NCBI GenBank assembly: GCA_036250195.1
Contig: JAVHZZ010000002.1
Coordinates: 365,512,124-365,576,123 of the forward strand
DNA from: Mixophyes australis
Lineage: Eukaryota; Chordata; Amphibia; Anura; Limnodynastidae
DNA: 64,000 bases
Direction of reading: 5' to 3'
This document shows, one piece after another, positions 46,425-57,720 of this stretch. Below the pieces are notes generated by a model. The model was not told where the DNA came from. It saw only the letters and a program-made list of their open reading frames with translations, and made no database searches. The stretch's first letter is position 1. Each line of letters starts with the position of its first letter. A program made the translations under genes and the position numbers.

Positions 46425-46713
46425 ATACTTGCCAACTTTTCCTCGTTGGCTTCAGGGAGATCCCGAGGGAGGTGAATGTGCGGGGGCGGGGCTTGATTGA
46501 TCACATCATTTTGCCCTCCTCCTAAACAATTGTCACACTTTTGCCCAATTACACCAGGGGTTGTGCTAAGATGACGCGATATTTGCGTCATTAATCCCTG
46601 CCCCCTGCCACTTATCTATTGCGGAGGAGAGAAACGGGATGTTGCCCTGCCCTCCCAGGAAGTCCCCCAGTAATGCGGGAGTCTCCCAGACATTCCGGGA
46701 GAGTAGGCAACTA
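46425..46713. mobile_element. MITE, ATACTTGCC family, 289 bp
   Basis: Left ATACTTGCCAACTTTTCC, right GGAGAGTAGGCAACTAT, with inverted 'ctcccgggaa'-like blocks (46655-46700). The interior includes 'gacgcgatatttgcgtcatt', a short palindrome also hinted at in the 43673 copy ('ttgcgtcattaagcccc'). Confidence 0.65.
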
Positions 46714-46959
46714 TGCGTTAAAGAAAAGCAGCTAATGAATCTCTAGAGACTGAAGTGTCTTTTACATATCTGTCTCCATTACTGAAGTCATGCTGTCTTA
46801 CCTGTCTTTGATTAAATCTTGGTCTCCATGAAAATGGCCACCTCCATAGGCATCAATACATGGACATAGGACACAATTTCTGAACTGTGTCATCATGCCA
46901 CAGCTGGCGAAGCCAACCACGTCTTGTACTGGCTCAGGATCAGGGAGAATGCCAGATTC

Positions 46960-47032
46960 TTCAGGGGATGAGGAAGATCACCCCTATTTCAGGGAGTCTC
47001 CCTGACATTCAGGGAGAGTTGGCAATTATGAC
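46960..47032. mobile_element. Right-end scrap of ATACTTGCC-family MITE
   Basis: 'cagggagtctccctgacatt', then 'gggagagttggcaattat', the family's right terminus only. Confidence 0.5.
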
Positions 47033-47743
47033 ATAATGAAGCAAAGACATTAGCATCCAGATCTTATGTATCAAAAATAATGCAGCAACAGGCAGGGCAG
47101 AACCATATTCACAGGAACCAGATAAACAGTGGATAAACTTTCAGCTATTGTCCGGCAATCAGATAACAACTGACATCAGGTATATTTCATAGACAGAGTT
47201 TGATATCTGGATGAGGAATAAACAGTGAGGAGCAAACTGAAGCAAAAGACAGGTACACAATAAATGTTAGCAATTGACAATTTTACGGCTGAAGTCTGAT
47301 TTGCAAATACTAAAAGAGAAGCAGTCAAGTTTCACGGCTGAATTCCAGTATACAAATAGTAAGGACCTGATTCATGTTTGGATGTCTGTCCATTTGCGTA
47401 GCATATCTTGGATGAAATAGCTCTACGCATGCTCAGAAGTGAATCTTACACCAAAGAACAGAATTGCATGCAATTGATTTCTGAACACAAATCACACTTA
47501 CGACAGCCTTTGACTTGAGGGGCGGAACGAGGGAGGGAAGGGGCGTACTAACATATACCATGTATAGTAATGGCCTGCAGAGTGCATTCCGATGTAGGTT
47601 GTAGGTGCGGTCAATTCAAGTCTAGGGTTTCTCTTAGGTACGCTTGGTTCCAGCTGTTTCACTTGCACCAGCTACAGGTCAGGTGTAAGTGCCAACTGAT
47701 AATGATGACAGCATAGTCTTTCTTTTAAAAGCTATACGTATAC
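47033..47743. other. No gene; contains a MITE-like end
   Basis: At 47365 'aggacctgattcatg' resembles the left end of the GGGCCTGATTCATTAA family and the following 350 bp share style and the 'cttacgacagcct' phrase with the 802-bp element at 33461. No right end found. Confidence 0.35.
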
Positions 47744-48182
47744 ATGCCATTAGATATCATAAAACATGTGTTTGCAAGTAAGATAGACTATAAAAAGGCA
47801 TTGAATGTAATTGTTCAAATTAAAAGTATCTTTAAAAAGTATCTTTATGTATCTTGGATGGAATATATCACTAGCCCACAGAATAATAAAATGGCATCCT
47901 TCTACAAAGTTTGGGATGCTTGGTACTCATACTACATGACCCCCATTACCTGGCATGCTATGAACTCCCTCTCTTTCTCTTCCCCACCACACACACATTC
48001 TTTTCTGTTTTCCTCTTTCTTGTGATACTGGAATATTTTGTCATGTTCCTTCCGGCTAAATAAATGTTTTGTTGTTCCAGATCACAGAAATTGTATTCAT
48101 TGTACTTTGCATGCGTGTTTTATACAGTGACATGCCTATTTGTTCTAAAAATTCCAAAAATAAAGAGATTTTAAAAAATAAT
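47744..48182 (+). pseudogene. L1-type LINE ORF2 end and 3' UTR
   Basis: The plus frame contains SWMEYITSPQNNKMASFYKV followed by WDAWYSYY, in the style of the last residues of L1 ORF2 (N.FYKVW..W..Y). The 3' UTR closes with 'aataaagagattttaaaaaa' at 48161-48180: polyadenylation signal and A-rich tail. The 5' part is truncated near 47720. Confidence 0.6.
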
Positions 48183-48344
48183 AGATATATAATTTATAAA
48201 TCCATATTGTAATAAATGATCACACCTTTTAATGCACATACGCGTGTGCGTATACTGCAGTCTGTTCTGTCTGTCTAAATAAAGCAAGTACCCATTAGGC
48301 CTAGCGTATTTACATGCATTGTAAAAAAATGCTCCCTTGTTGTC

Positions 48345-48620
48345 AGCCACACCTGTATAGAAATACATATTGCAGAGAAATGACTTCCTACTGCAAACCA
48401 TATATTGCAGAGAAATACACACCCTTTCCCAGATATAACTTGGACGGATAACAATTGTCAGCCATATACTGCACAAATAACCTCAATCTACCAGCCATAT
48501 GTTGCACATACACCCTCCATTGCCAGTCATACATTGCAGAGAAATGCTTCCATGTAAGCCACCTACTGAACAAACACCTTCAACTGCCAGCCATATGTTC
48601 CACAGGTTATCCCACTACTC
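48345..48620. repeat. Degenerate tandem repeat, units about 35-45 bp
   Basis: Phrases of the type 'ccagccatatgttgcaca' or 'accatatattgcagagaaat' recur about seven times (48347, 48395, 48462, 48487, 48524, 48559, 48588) with intervening 'ctcc/cttcc' stretches. Non-coding. Confidence 0.6.
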
Positions 48621-49452
48621 CAGAAACATACCAGTGAAGTGGCTTTTCTACAGACCCTCCTGGTGTCTCCACATCTCCCTCTAGATGTCCTGGAGTAAAT
48701 CAAGTCTATACATGAGCTTTCATTGGTCCATGACGAGTGCTGAAGAATAGATAGGGAGGCACTAGAGACATATCTCTGGAAGGAGGGGATGACGCATATA
48801 ATGCAGGAATTTCCCTGGTGGCGGCACATTGTATGACAATCAGCCTGTAATATATTATATTCTGAGTCTTCACTAATTCCATCACTTGAACTGATGTTTT
48901 TGGAAAAGGCAGAAATGCATCAGTTTATATCTCTTGGTTTATTTAATGACATTTAGGGCTTGTTTCCACCTTGTCCCCTCCTCTTTTTCTACTACTTAGT
49001 TATTTCCCTAGAAAAAAAATTCATGTGCAGTGGAAAATTATTTATACAAAATACATTTATATATACATGTATTCATTTGCTTTTTCTACAAGGAGTAGCA
49101 CCCTTGTTTGGGATTGCGACAGGGTATATTTCTATCTTTTTATATATACATATATCGATTTGGGTTTTGAAAGTGGACTGATAATTAAATATGTATTTTT
49201 AGGTTTAGCCCCCATAAATTGTGATATGCCTGGTTGCTGTTTATACATCAACTGAGCCAGGTAAAGGGTGGAAATAGGGCATTCTAAGTGCAGAATTCAG
49301 TTTGCAATTCATTAGCAGTGTGCAATTACAAGAGAGTCATAGCATAGCAATGGTAGCTAATGATGAGCTTAAATCCCATGCATGGATCCCCCTTTGCCCT
49401 TTAAAATCCCTACCCAGTTGATTACTGTGAAAATAAAGATTGAATACATAAT
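48621..49452. other. No gene seen
   Basis: No recognisable protein, RNA or repeat ends. Confidence 0.4.
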
Positions 49453-50430
49453 GTTGTTGTCACTGCTTATCCTTAGCACTGCCCATCTGGGTGTATCTAG
49501 CAAAATGAAAACATGATGTATTAGTTCATATTTTGATCAAAACTTTAAGCCTGCATCCCAGCATCAAGGGCACCTCAATATATGCAGTTCCTACACTGAC
49601 CTATATGCTTTAAACAACATTAAAATGCAGTTAAATCAGATGAACTCACATGTACATGGGTTTACATCTAGCAAGAGCTGGCACACCCAAATGTGTCTTA
49701 AATAGGCTTGTTGAACAGCTGCTATGACAACAAACGGCAATATTTTGAGACAAAAACAGAGAAAAAATAAGCCGTGTTTGATATATCCCATATTATATAT
49801 AGTACCAGCTGCTTGGCAATAAGCCTGTGCTCGGTATATCCCATATTGTATGTGGTACCAGCTGTGTGGCAATATAAATGCCCATATATGTATACAAAAC
49901 AAAAAGACAGTTGTCAGCGCTTATTCTTTGCACTGTATATCTGTGTGTGTCAAGCAAAATGAAAACATGAGGTATTAGTTCATATTTTGATCAAAAGATT
50001 TAAGCCTGCATCCCAACGTCAAGGGCACCTCATTATATGCAGGTCCTACACTGACCTATATGCTTTAAACACCATTAAAATGCAGTTAAAATCAGATGCA
50101 CTCACCTCCCAGGTATAGGGGTTTACATCTAGCAAGGGCTGGCTTGTGAGCGACACCCAAATGTGTCTTAAATAGGCTTGATGAACAGCTGCTATGACAG
50201 CATAAGGCAATATTTTGATACAAAAACAGAGAAAAAATAAGCCCATGTTTGATATATCCCATATTATATATGGTACCAGCTTCATGGCAATAAGTCTGTG
50301 ATGGGAATATGCCATAATGTATATGGCGCCAGCTGCACGGCAGTTAGCCTGCACTCGGTAAATCACATATTGTATATTTTACCAGCTGTGTGGCAATATA
50401 AATGTCCATATATGTATACAAAACAGTAAG
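49453..50430. repeat. Tandem duplication of a ~455-bp unit with a nested ~54-bp repeat
   Basis: Unit 1 begins at 49453 ('gttgttgtcactgcttat') and unit 2 at 49908 ('agttgtcagcgcttat'). Both contain 'aaaatgaaaacatg', 'cctacactgacctatatgct', 'aggcttg.tgaacagctgct'. At the end of each lies a 54-bp subrepeat of the form 'tatcccatattatatatggt': two subunits in unit 1 (49778, 49832), three in unit 2 (50250, 50304, 50358). Confidence 0.85.
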
Positions 50431-50588
50431 ACATATAAGACGTATAATAGACGTATAACAACTGTGACCTTGACCTTCGGCTTGCTCCTGACAACCTTGC
50501 GGTAGATCCTGGTGAAGACCAGTGCCAATCCTGACTGACAAGCAGGAATCCCAATTCCCCAGTCTGAAGCATGACACAAACTTTCTAT

Positions 50589-50854
50589 TCATCATCATCA
50601 TCTATGTATATAGTGCCACTAATTCCGCAGCGCTGTACAGAGAACACACCCATTGGAGCTTACAGTCAAAATTCCCTAACATACACACAGACCGAGAAAG
50701 ACTAGGGTCAATTTTGATAGCAGTCCTACTAGTATGTGCAAATACAGGGAGAACATACAAACTCCACAAAGATAAGGCAATGGTTCGGGAATTGAACTCA
50801 TGACCCCAGTGCTGTGAGGCAGAAGTGCTAACCACTAAGCCACCATGCTGCCCA
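50589..50854 (-). mobile_element. Full-length tRNA-derived SINE with L2-like tail
   Basis: Minus strand. The head (from 50854) has an A box TGGCTTAGTGG (50842-50832) and B box GAGTTCAATTCC (50799-50788), the split RNA polymerase III promoter of a tRNA-like head. The body contains 'attgaccctagtctttctc' and the tail 'tgtacagcgctgcggaatta' to 'cactatatacatag' and (ATG)n at 50589. The tail resembles that of the L2-clade LINE at 26424-26480, whose RT probably mobilised it. The core around 'gtttcctccgggtgctcc' is shortened. Confidence 0.85.
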
Positions 50855-51649
50855 AGTGACATTCTACTGGTAATTGCAAGGATGTAACTAGGCTTACTTT
50901 TTTTGCTAGTGGGCTTATTGCAAAGACTAAAATGTAACATCCGCCTTGAGAAAAAAAAGTAGCTGCACACAATTTTTGCAGATTATCTATGTAAAAAAAT
51001 AGGTGTGGTTTGCCAAAGCAAGCATATGGTTACTTTCTCCAATGTTATTAGACATTCACACTTCCACAGAATTCTACACCAGTAGACCAGTATATGGTCA
51101 TAAAACAGGTTCAGGCATCTGTGGAAAATAACAGTAGGGATAGCTAGGTATCGGGTCTATATGGAGAGGAAGTTTAATACAGAACTGCAAGAAAAATGGG
51201 GGAGTTTCAAGGTACAAACTAAAAACAGATACTGGGAATTACATCCAACATTCTATAGCTGTCAATAACATTTAGTGTATAGAGCAAGAGAACTGTGCAC
51301 CGGTCCTTACATACTGCCTTATTATTTCTCCATGCTTTGAGTACCATTGTGCTTCAAGATCTATGCAGCAGGAATAGAATTTGAATCTGACCTTTCTGCT
51401 GTGTTATGTGAAACATAGGCCACAGGAGACAGAAATTATCTTTTGATACAGGGAGCTTTGCAGATCAAACTTTCTCTGAAAAGCAGCACATTGTGTGCCA
51501 ACCACTGGGGTTCCAAGAATTTTAGTGAGTTATTTTTTGAATTTTCACCTGCGCTGTGGCAGCAATGTATGCTACATGCCAAGAGAATATATTATGTAAG
51601 TAACCCCCTGTTAATTATCTGCATTTTTGCTTTCGGCTGGTGTCATATA
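50855..51649. other. No gene seen
   Basis: Unclassified. Confidence 0.4.
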
Positions 51650-51973
51650 GGGCCCGAGTCATTAATAGAGCAAAGTAGAAAAAAGGAGTAACTTTGCACC
51701 TTGGCAAAACCATTTTGCATTGGAGGGGGAGGTAAATTTAAAATGTGGGGACAGATTTATAGCTGAGATGGGGCATGTACTAGATCAACTTTAAATTTCA
51801 GTGTAAAAACAAAAGTTTTCAAGTATTTGTGTGCTACATGACAAAAAAAGTCAATATTTTCTTTATGTGCAAAACAATAAATTAATTTGCACCCCTTACA
51901 TTGTGTAACATGGTTTTGTCCAGAATCAAATGTACTCCTTTTTTTGCCTTGCTCTCCTTAATGACTCAGGCCC
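51650..51973. mobile_element. Harbinger-type MITE, GGGCCYGAGTCATTAA family, 324 bp
   Basis: GGGCCCGAGTCATTAATAGA to TTAATGACTCAGGCCC, flanked by ATA on both sides (51647-51649, 51974-51976). Confidence 0.85.
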
Positions 51974-51976
51974 ATA

Positions 51977-52650
51977 GTGTTTTCAAAATATTGTGCATTT
52001 CTAGTAATAAAGAATAGTTTGTTGTTCTGAAATGGTTTTAGTGAGTGCTTGAGACTGTGGGACCTGATGTTGATTTGAATGAGTGTTGGGCCAAATTTAT
52101 GCTATAAAACGACCATAAAAATATCACACTTACTCCCTTATGCAAGTGAGGTGTGTCCGGATCTTCCCTTGTAGCATAAACACCAAGTTTACATCAGACT
52201 TATATACACCCATATATGCATACACACTACCAACATAAGCACAAGAAAAGCTTGTTAACATTGGCTTTGACAGTGAACAACACATTAGCAATTCAGCGTG
52301 ATAAAGTACTGTACATATATTTGTTCTTGCATACAAATGAAAGTAGTAAAAGCATATTTTTAAAAATACGCCCTCAAAATTCTATAACATATGTACAATC
52401 AATAAAGAAAGCACTTATCAACTTCACACATCTCTTGTTGAATACGGGTGTAGGTATGGTCTGCTCAAACAGATTGACACTGCTGGATATATACAATACA
52501 TAAGTGGAATATAAAGCTCCAACAGAAAGCACAGGAAAAAAAACTTTCAGTTAATGTCACCAGTTAACAATATGGTCATTAATGGAAAAAACTTTTAAAA
52601 AGAAAAGTTTTTTTTTCTAACATGAAAATACATTAATTATGATGACCTTA
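51977..52650. other. No gene seen
   Basis: AT-rich, unclassified. Confidence 0.4.
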
Positions 52651-52942
52651 TCTGTGAGGAGCTTGTATGTTCTCCCCGTGTTTGCGTGGGTTTCCTCCGG
52701 GTGCTCCGGTTTCCTCCTACACTCCAAAAACATACTGGTAGGTTAATTGGCTGGTAACAAAATTGACCCTAGTCTGTCTGTCTAAGTCTCTCTGTGCCTG
52801 TCTCTGTCTGTTTGTCTGTATGTGTATGTTAGGGAATTTAGACTGTAAACTCCAATGGGGCAGGGACTGATGTGAATGAGTTCTCTGTACAGCGCTGCGG
52901 AATTAGTGGCGCTATATAAATAAATGGTGATGCTGATGATGA
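52651..52942 (+). mobile_element. SINE, 5'-truncated
   Basis: It starts in the body ('gagcttgtatgttctccccg'), passes 'gggtttcctccgggtgctcc' and 'aaattgaccctagtctgtct', and ends 'gcgctatataaataaatggt' plus an ATG-rich tail. It lacks the tRNA-like head seen at 50854-50780. Confidence 0.85.
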
Positions 52943-52984
52943 ACTGTACATAAAATGCATTTTTACAAATATTTACAATTGTTC

Positions 52985-53212
52985 TTCATTGTAAACACAT
53001 GTTCTAGCACTCATACGCGCCCATCATCGCTATCATTTGGCACATACACCTGACCCTGAGCGATACCCAAAGCTTGCGCTCAAGCATACGCTCATTCCCC
53101 TCCCTGTCCTTTGCACTCCAAGATGAATTGCATATACTTGTGTTCTCTGGTGTATAGTTCGTTTTTCGGCATGCGCAGAACAATTTGCATCCCTTGATGA
53201 ATAAGGCCCCAA
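52985..53212. mobile_element. Partial relative of the GGGCCTGATTCATTAA family
   Basis: The right end reads 'ttgatgaataaggcccc'; internal 'ggcatgcgcagaac' and 'ttgcactccaag' phrases parallel the 33461 and 47365 elements. The left end was not located. Confidence 0.4.
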
Positions 53213-55769
53213 TGTGCTGCTTCAAAGCACCCCATGCTTATTTTGGGTTTATGTGCATTAGGTCAATAATAGTACCACTTTTAAACTAATTCTGCCAGTT
53301 GGTCCACAAGTCTAAAGTGTTAGAAAATTCAAAATAAAAGGGTTCCAGAGTCAAAAAGTTAACTGTCCTGTCCTTTATTTCAAAATGTGATGGCAGCATC
53401 CAAAGTTGGCTTTCTTTCCTGCTTTCTTTATAGTACAGTACTTTTTAGTACTAATCCTAGCTTTCATGACTCGTGAAGGCAGAGAGATATGAAATGGGAG
53501 CAAATGTGTTTGTATTGATTTGGAATTCAGTTAAATTTAGTTATTTTGCTACGTCTTGTGAATTGCGGTTTCTACTTGACAATAGCCAATTTGCTCCAAT
53601 TCACCACGCACAGTTCAAGTGTATTTGTGGAGTCAAGTGGCTGTGTGTCCTTCCTCAAAGAAACCCACCAAAAATGGGCGACTTCCACCTTTTTTTGTAA
53701 CTTTTAGCATTTTATTACACAAAAAACTTTGGTTTTATACTGGTGAGCAAAACTAGGCACAGTCCATACTTCGCAAGAAATTCTCTGCCCAACTCCTCAC
53801 ATCCGCTGCTGCAAACACTTTCTTGCGCCACAAACCCATGGCACTGTAGCACAAAACTAGGCACACTAGCACAAATGTTGTCAAAGATGCTTTTATATAA
53901 AGTGTCTCTGCTGTTTTCAGCATTGAAAATGACCATCTCTGTGTTCTGCTGAAACATTCTACAGTTACCACAAAAACGTAAATTTTCAGTTTAATATCTT
54001 TAGGAAATATTTTTTTTTACTTGTCGCAGAATGTTTCTCTGTTTCTAATCAATGTAATGCTAAGCCTATCATAGTACAGTAAATGCTTTACATAGCACAC
54101 TTACTGTTCTTATGAATCTTGGGAAGGGAGTAACAAATGTAGTGGGTTATCCACTGTTAATTCATTTGCACATGTTTTTGACATAATTGCACTTTTCACT
54201 GACAATTCCAGCAGCAGCGCTGAACACATATGCAGGCAATATACTTGAACATGGGTCAGGAAGCATTCAATGGCAAATTTTGATAATTCTGGCCACTAGT
54301 TAAGCTTGTACAGTTTTCTGTCTAAAAGTCACCCAATCGGGTGACTATTCATCTTTTTTTCAAAACAAAAAAGGGTTTGTAATTCTATAGACATGTGACA
54401 TATGTATATGCTTGCTGATTGGCCTCTTTAAGTCCCATGTGATCTGTGATTGGCTTGATTTCCAGTGGGTGATATTTATTCAGTGAATTTTTGGCAAATT
54501 TAAAACAATTCACATATTTATTCACCTGCATCAAATCTTTGAAATTCAAGTGAATTACAGAATTGAACAAATCAGTTTCTCAATCTCTATTTGAAACACC
54601 AGAGAAGATAGAAATAGGGAACTTTTAATTGTTATGTGTTGTTTTCCCTTAAAATCCACTGTTGCCTTAATTTTGCAGCTTAAAATGTTAATGTGAGTAT
54701 AATAGGTAAACCAGCTGACCCAATATCAATTGAAATAACCTTAACTATCAAACAAAAGCCTATATTAAACTAAAAGCACCCACAAACCTAATACAGCTCT
54801 ATATTACATAATTATCCAACCTCAGAACCTTGTACAGTATATGAATCTGCTTCACTCTGTTGTAGCTTCCATCAGGCTCCTGGCCAGTACCTCCTCTGGC
54901 ATTTCTTTCTGGCAAAAAGCCTATGCAACACAGGGGTACATTGCCCACCTTTCACAGCAGGGCACAGCACTTTCTTTATGAAATACAATGTAGCTGAAAC
55001 AAAGTATATTAGAGGAGAAGGGAATATGAAAGGGGGAAAACTGCTCAGGCCTTTTCTAGACTTACAAATCACATATTTTTCATGTAAGGAGGTTTGTTTA
55101 ATTCTTGAACATCAATCTGAAAATAGAAACTATATTACATTTTCTTTAGATATATGTTCTTTTGGGAAAATGATTTCTGGTTTTTACATTGCCCTGCATT
55201 ACTGCAGCTCAGATACGCAATGACCTTTATAGCAAGTACTGCTGCACCAAGTTAGTGTGATGCATTGTATGTAGGTTTGATGTGTGCATTTTTGGAGAGA
55301 ATAAGCCCACTGGGTACAACTAGAGCACTTTGAAATCTTTGTTTCTTAGAGGATGCACATATTTTTATTTTCTCCCACTCACTTTTACTGCTGATTGAAA
55401 TGTAGTGAATGATTTATCTGGTATTAACGTGATGGAGTGGAAAACATTCAGAGAAGCACTGAGCTAAGCATGGTGTTTGTAGGATTCAACTTATTAACTA
55501 ACATTCAAGCTCTTATATTGTTCCAGTTTAGCTTTACATTTGACAGATTGCAGGAAATTATACTGCATCTATATGTCTGGCTTATTTTGCCTTAAACAGT
55601 CAGATGAACATATGGGCACGGTTATTTTGCTAGGAGAATCTGCCTGTTCTTGCGTTTATACATATGTACACATACTTAGAAAGAAAAAGAAAAAAACTAG
55701 AAACTGCTAGCAAAAGATAAGTAAAGCAAAAGCATGATATGTTTCAACAAACAAGATCGCTATCTAACT
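53213..55769. other. No gene seen
   Basis: AT-rich. Several short open frames (for example 53473-53700, 53715-53971) show no recognisable motif. No strong repeats. Confidence 0.4.
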
Positions 55770-55919
55770 ATATATACTAGAGATGCTCAGCCTCGGTTCC
55801 TCGGGAACCGAACACAACCGAACATAGGGGATCCGAGTACCGAGCCGAGTCGTAATCAAAAACAAGGCAAAACATCATCATTACGTCGTCTGATCTCAGA
55901 TCTTGCGAGTTTTGGAATC

Positions 55920-55928
55920 TATAAATAC
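55920..55928 (+). promoter_or_regulatory. TATA box of outer hAT
   Basis: TATAAATAC followed by 'cgcc...gcgccatttgagagagg'. The nested element has the same arrangement on the minus strand (59108-59100), with 'gccatttgacagagg' after it. Conservation across the two copies supports a real promoter. Confidence 0.65.
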
Positions 55929-56639
55929 CGCCCTTCACGGCGATCTAGCGCCATTTGAGAGAGGGACACAGAAGGGGTAGTATAGAGTGTCGAGGAGTTG
56001 GGCAGGCAAAGTTATAGAATTAAAAGAGCAGGGTGGTAGCAGTGTTCAACAAAGTAATCAGTGACATTCAGGAGAGCTCCATAGCTCCATTGTTAATTCT
56101 CATTGCAGAAAAATAGAAATACTACTGCTGGCAGGGTTGGCACAATTCTGCAGTCAAATTCTACTGTGTTATATAGGAAGCACAAAAAGGAGAGCTGCAT
56201 TGCTAATTGTCATTGCTGAAATACAAATGCTAGTCCTTGCAGCCTTTTCTTCTGAATTTGCACCAAAAAGTGTACGGTGTCATATACACTAGAGATGGTC
56301 ACTGACCCCCGTGTTTTGGTTTTGGATTTGGTTTTGGATCTGGATTACCGTCGTGTTTTGGTTTTGCAAAACCGCCATTGCGTGTTTTGGTTTTGGTTTT
56401 GGTTTTGTTTGGTTTTGTTTTGCTATTTTGTTGGAAAATACATGTTTTTGTGCCTAAAATAACCCAATTTAGTGCTCCAACTGTTTTAGAGATAAGTAAT
56501 CTAATTGTTGAGGTAATAAATCATCCAAAAAAACTGTTTAATTCTTCGTTGGTAGGCCTTCATTTATTCTACACACAAAACAGATTGTCTTCCTCTCCAT
56601 CTATGCATATTGGCAATGCAGCCATCGTCTTTGAATCTA

Positions 56640-57110
56640 TATTACACCCTACACTTATAGTTAAATATGTAAAGAAATGGAAAAAGACAGTTTGCTTTCT
56701 GTCTCTATAGGCCCCCTCCACTTTTTTAAAAAAATAAAAAATTCAGCCATTATAGACTGTACAATATTAATTGACATGGAGAAAGCCAGTTTGGTTTCTG
56801 TCTCTCTAGGCCCCCCTCCACTTCTATAAAATACCAAAAAATCCAGCCGTTATAGACTGTACAATATTAATTGACATGGAGAAAGCCAGTTTGGTTTCTG
56901 TCTCTCTGGGCCCCCCTCCACTTGTATAAAATACTAATAAATTCAGCCGTTATATACTGTACAATATAAATTGAAATGGACAAAGGCAGTTTGGTATCTG
57001 TCTGCATCAGATCCTCTCTCCACTAGGAGTAAAATAGAAAACTATTCAGCTGTTATATAATCTAGAATATAAATAGAAATTGAGAAAGGCAATTTGGTAT
57101 CTGTCTGCAT
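56640..57110. repeat. Tandem array B, 100-bp period, about 4-5 units
   Basis: The phrase 'cagtttg.t.tctgtct' starts at 56688, 56787, 56887, 56987 and, in weaker form, 57090. Units contain 'ggcccccctccact' and 'gactgtacaatattaattga'. The copies diverge toward the right. The array lies just past the end of the N-terminal ORF on the element's minus strand. Confidence 0.85.
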
Positions 57111-57138
57111 CATAATCATCAACATCATCATTAGCGCC

Positions 57139-57705
57139 CTAGTCGCCTACACAAATCTCCCCCTCCACCTCTTCTAATTCCAAAGTGGCATCCTCAATTT
57201 GGGTATCACCGGCTACACTCGGGCTATTAAGGCACACATCAGCAGAATGCTCACGATTAGACATCCCACTGTTGGATGGACTCTCCACAGGGATTGTTGT
57301 CATTTGTGAATCAGAGCAAATATTCTCCTGTAATGCCTCACTGTTATCTTGCAGCTCGGCTTTGACGCGTAACAGTAGTTGTGCACCAATTGTAGGCTGG
57401 GTAACTTTTTGGGATCTGCCACTAATAGCCAAAGGTGAAGGCCTCATTCTCTCTTTGCCACTGCGTGTGTAGAATGGCATGCTTGCAATTTTTTTTTTAT
57501 CGTCACTTAACTTTTGCTCAGTTACACTTCTTTTTCGCTTCAATACAGTAAATTTTTTTTGGGTTTTTGTTTTTTGCACTAATTTGAAAACACTCTGTTG
57601 TTTGACATCGCCTTGGCCAGATGACGTACTGGGAACACTAACATCAGGACTGGTGACAGAACCTGGTTGCTCATTCAGATCATATGTGGACTGCTTTGAA
57701 TCCAT
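57139..57705 (-). pseudogene. N-terminal hAT transposase segment of the nested element
   Basis: 188 codons from ATG at 57705. It is clearly homologous to the outer copy: MDSKQ/MDSQQ starts, a MPFYTRSGKERMRPSP block, LLLRVKAELQDNSEALQENI, and DVCLNSPSVAGDTQIEDA. It is Ser/Lys-rich then acidic, the linker region ahead of the BED finger. A TAG replaces a Glu codon after CVGD; homology continues about 40 bp more (GAND-DVDD) and then gives way to array B, the breakpoint of an internal deletion. Without BED or DDE domains it could at most act as a truncated protein; otherwise it is a relic. Confidence 0.85.
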
Positions 57706-57720
57706 TCTGAGCGCAAACCA

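Noticed and set aside
50780..50845. A and B boxes suggesting a tRNA gene
   Set aside because: The boxes belong to a SINE head: no cloverleaf acceptor stem closes and the body and L2-like tail follow.
53715..53971. Three overlapping ORFs of 69-80 codons
   Set aside because: No motif, signal peptide or splice context; their mutual overlap on both strands suggests chance.
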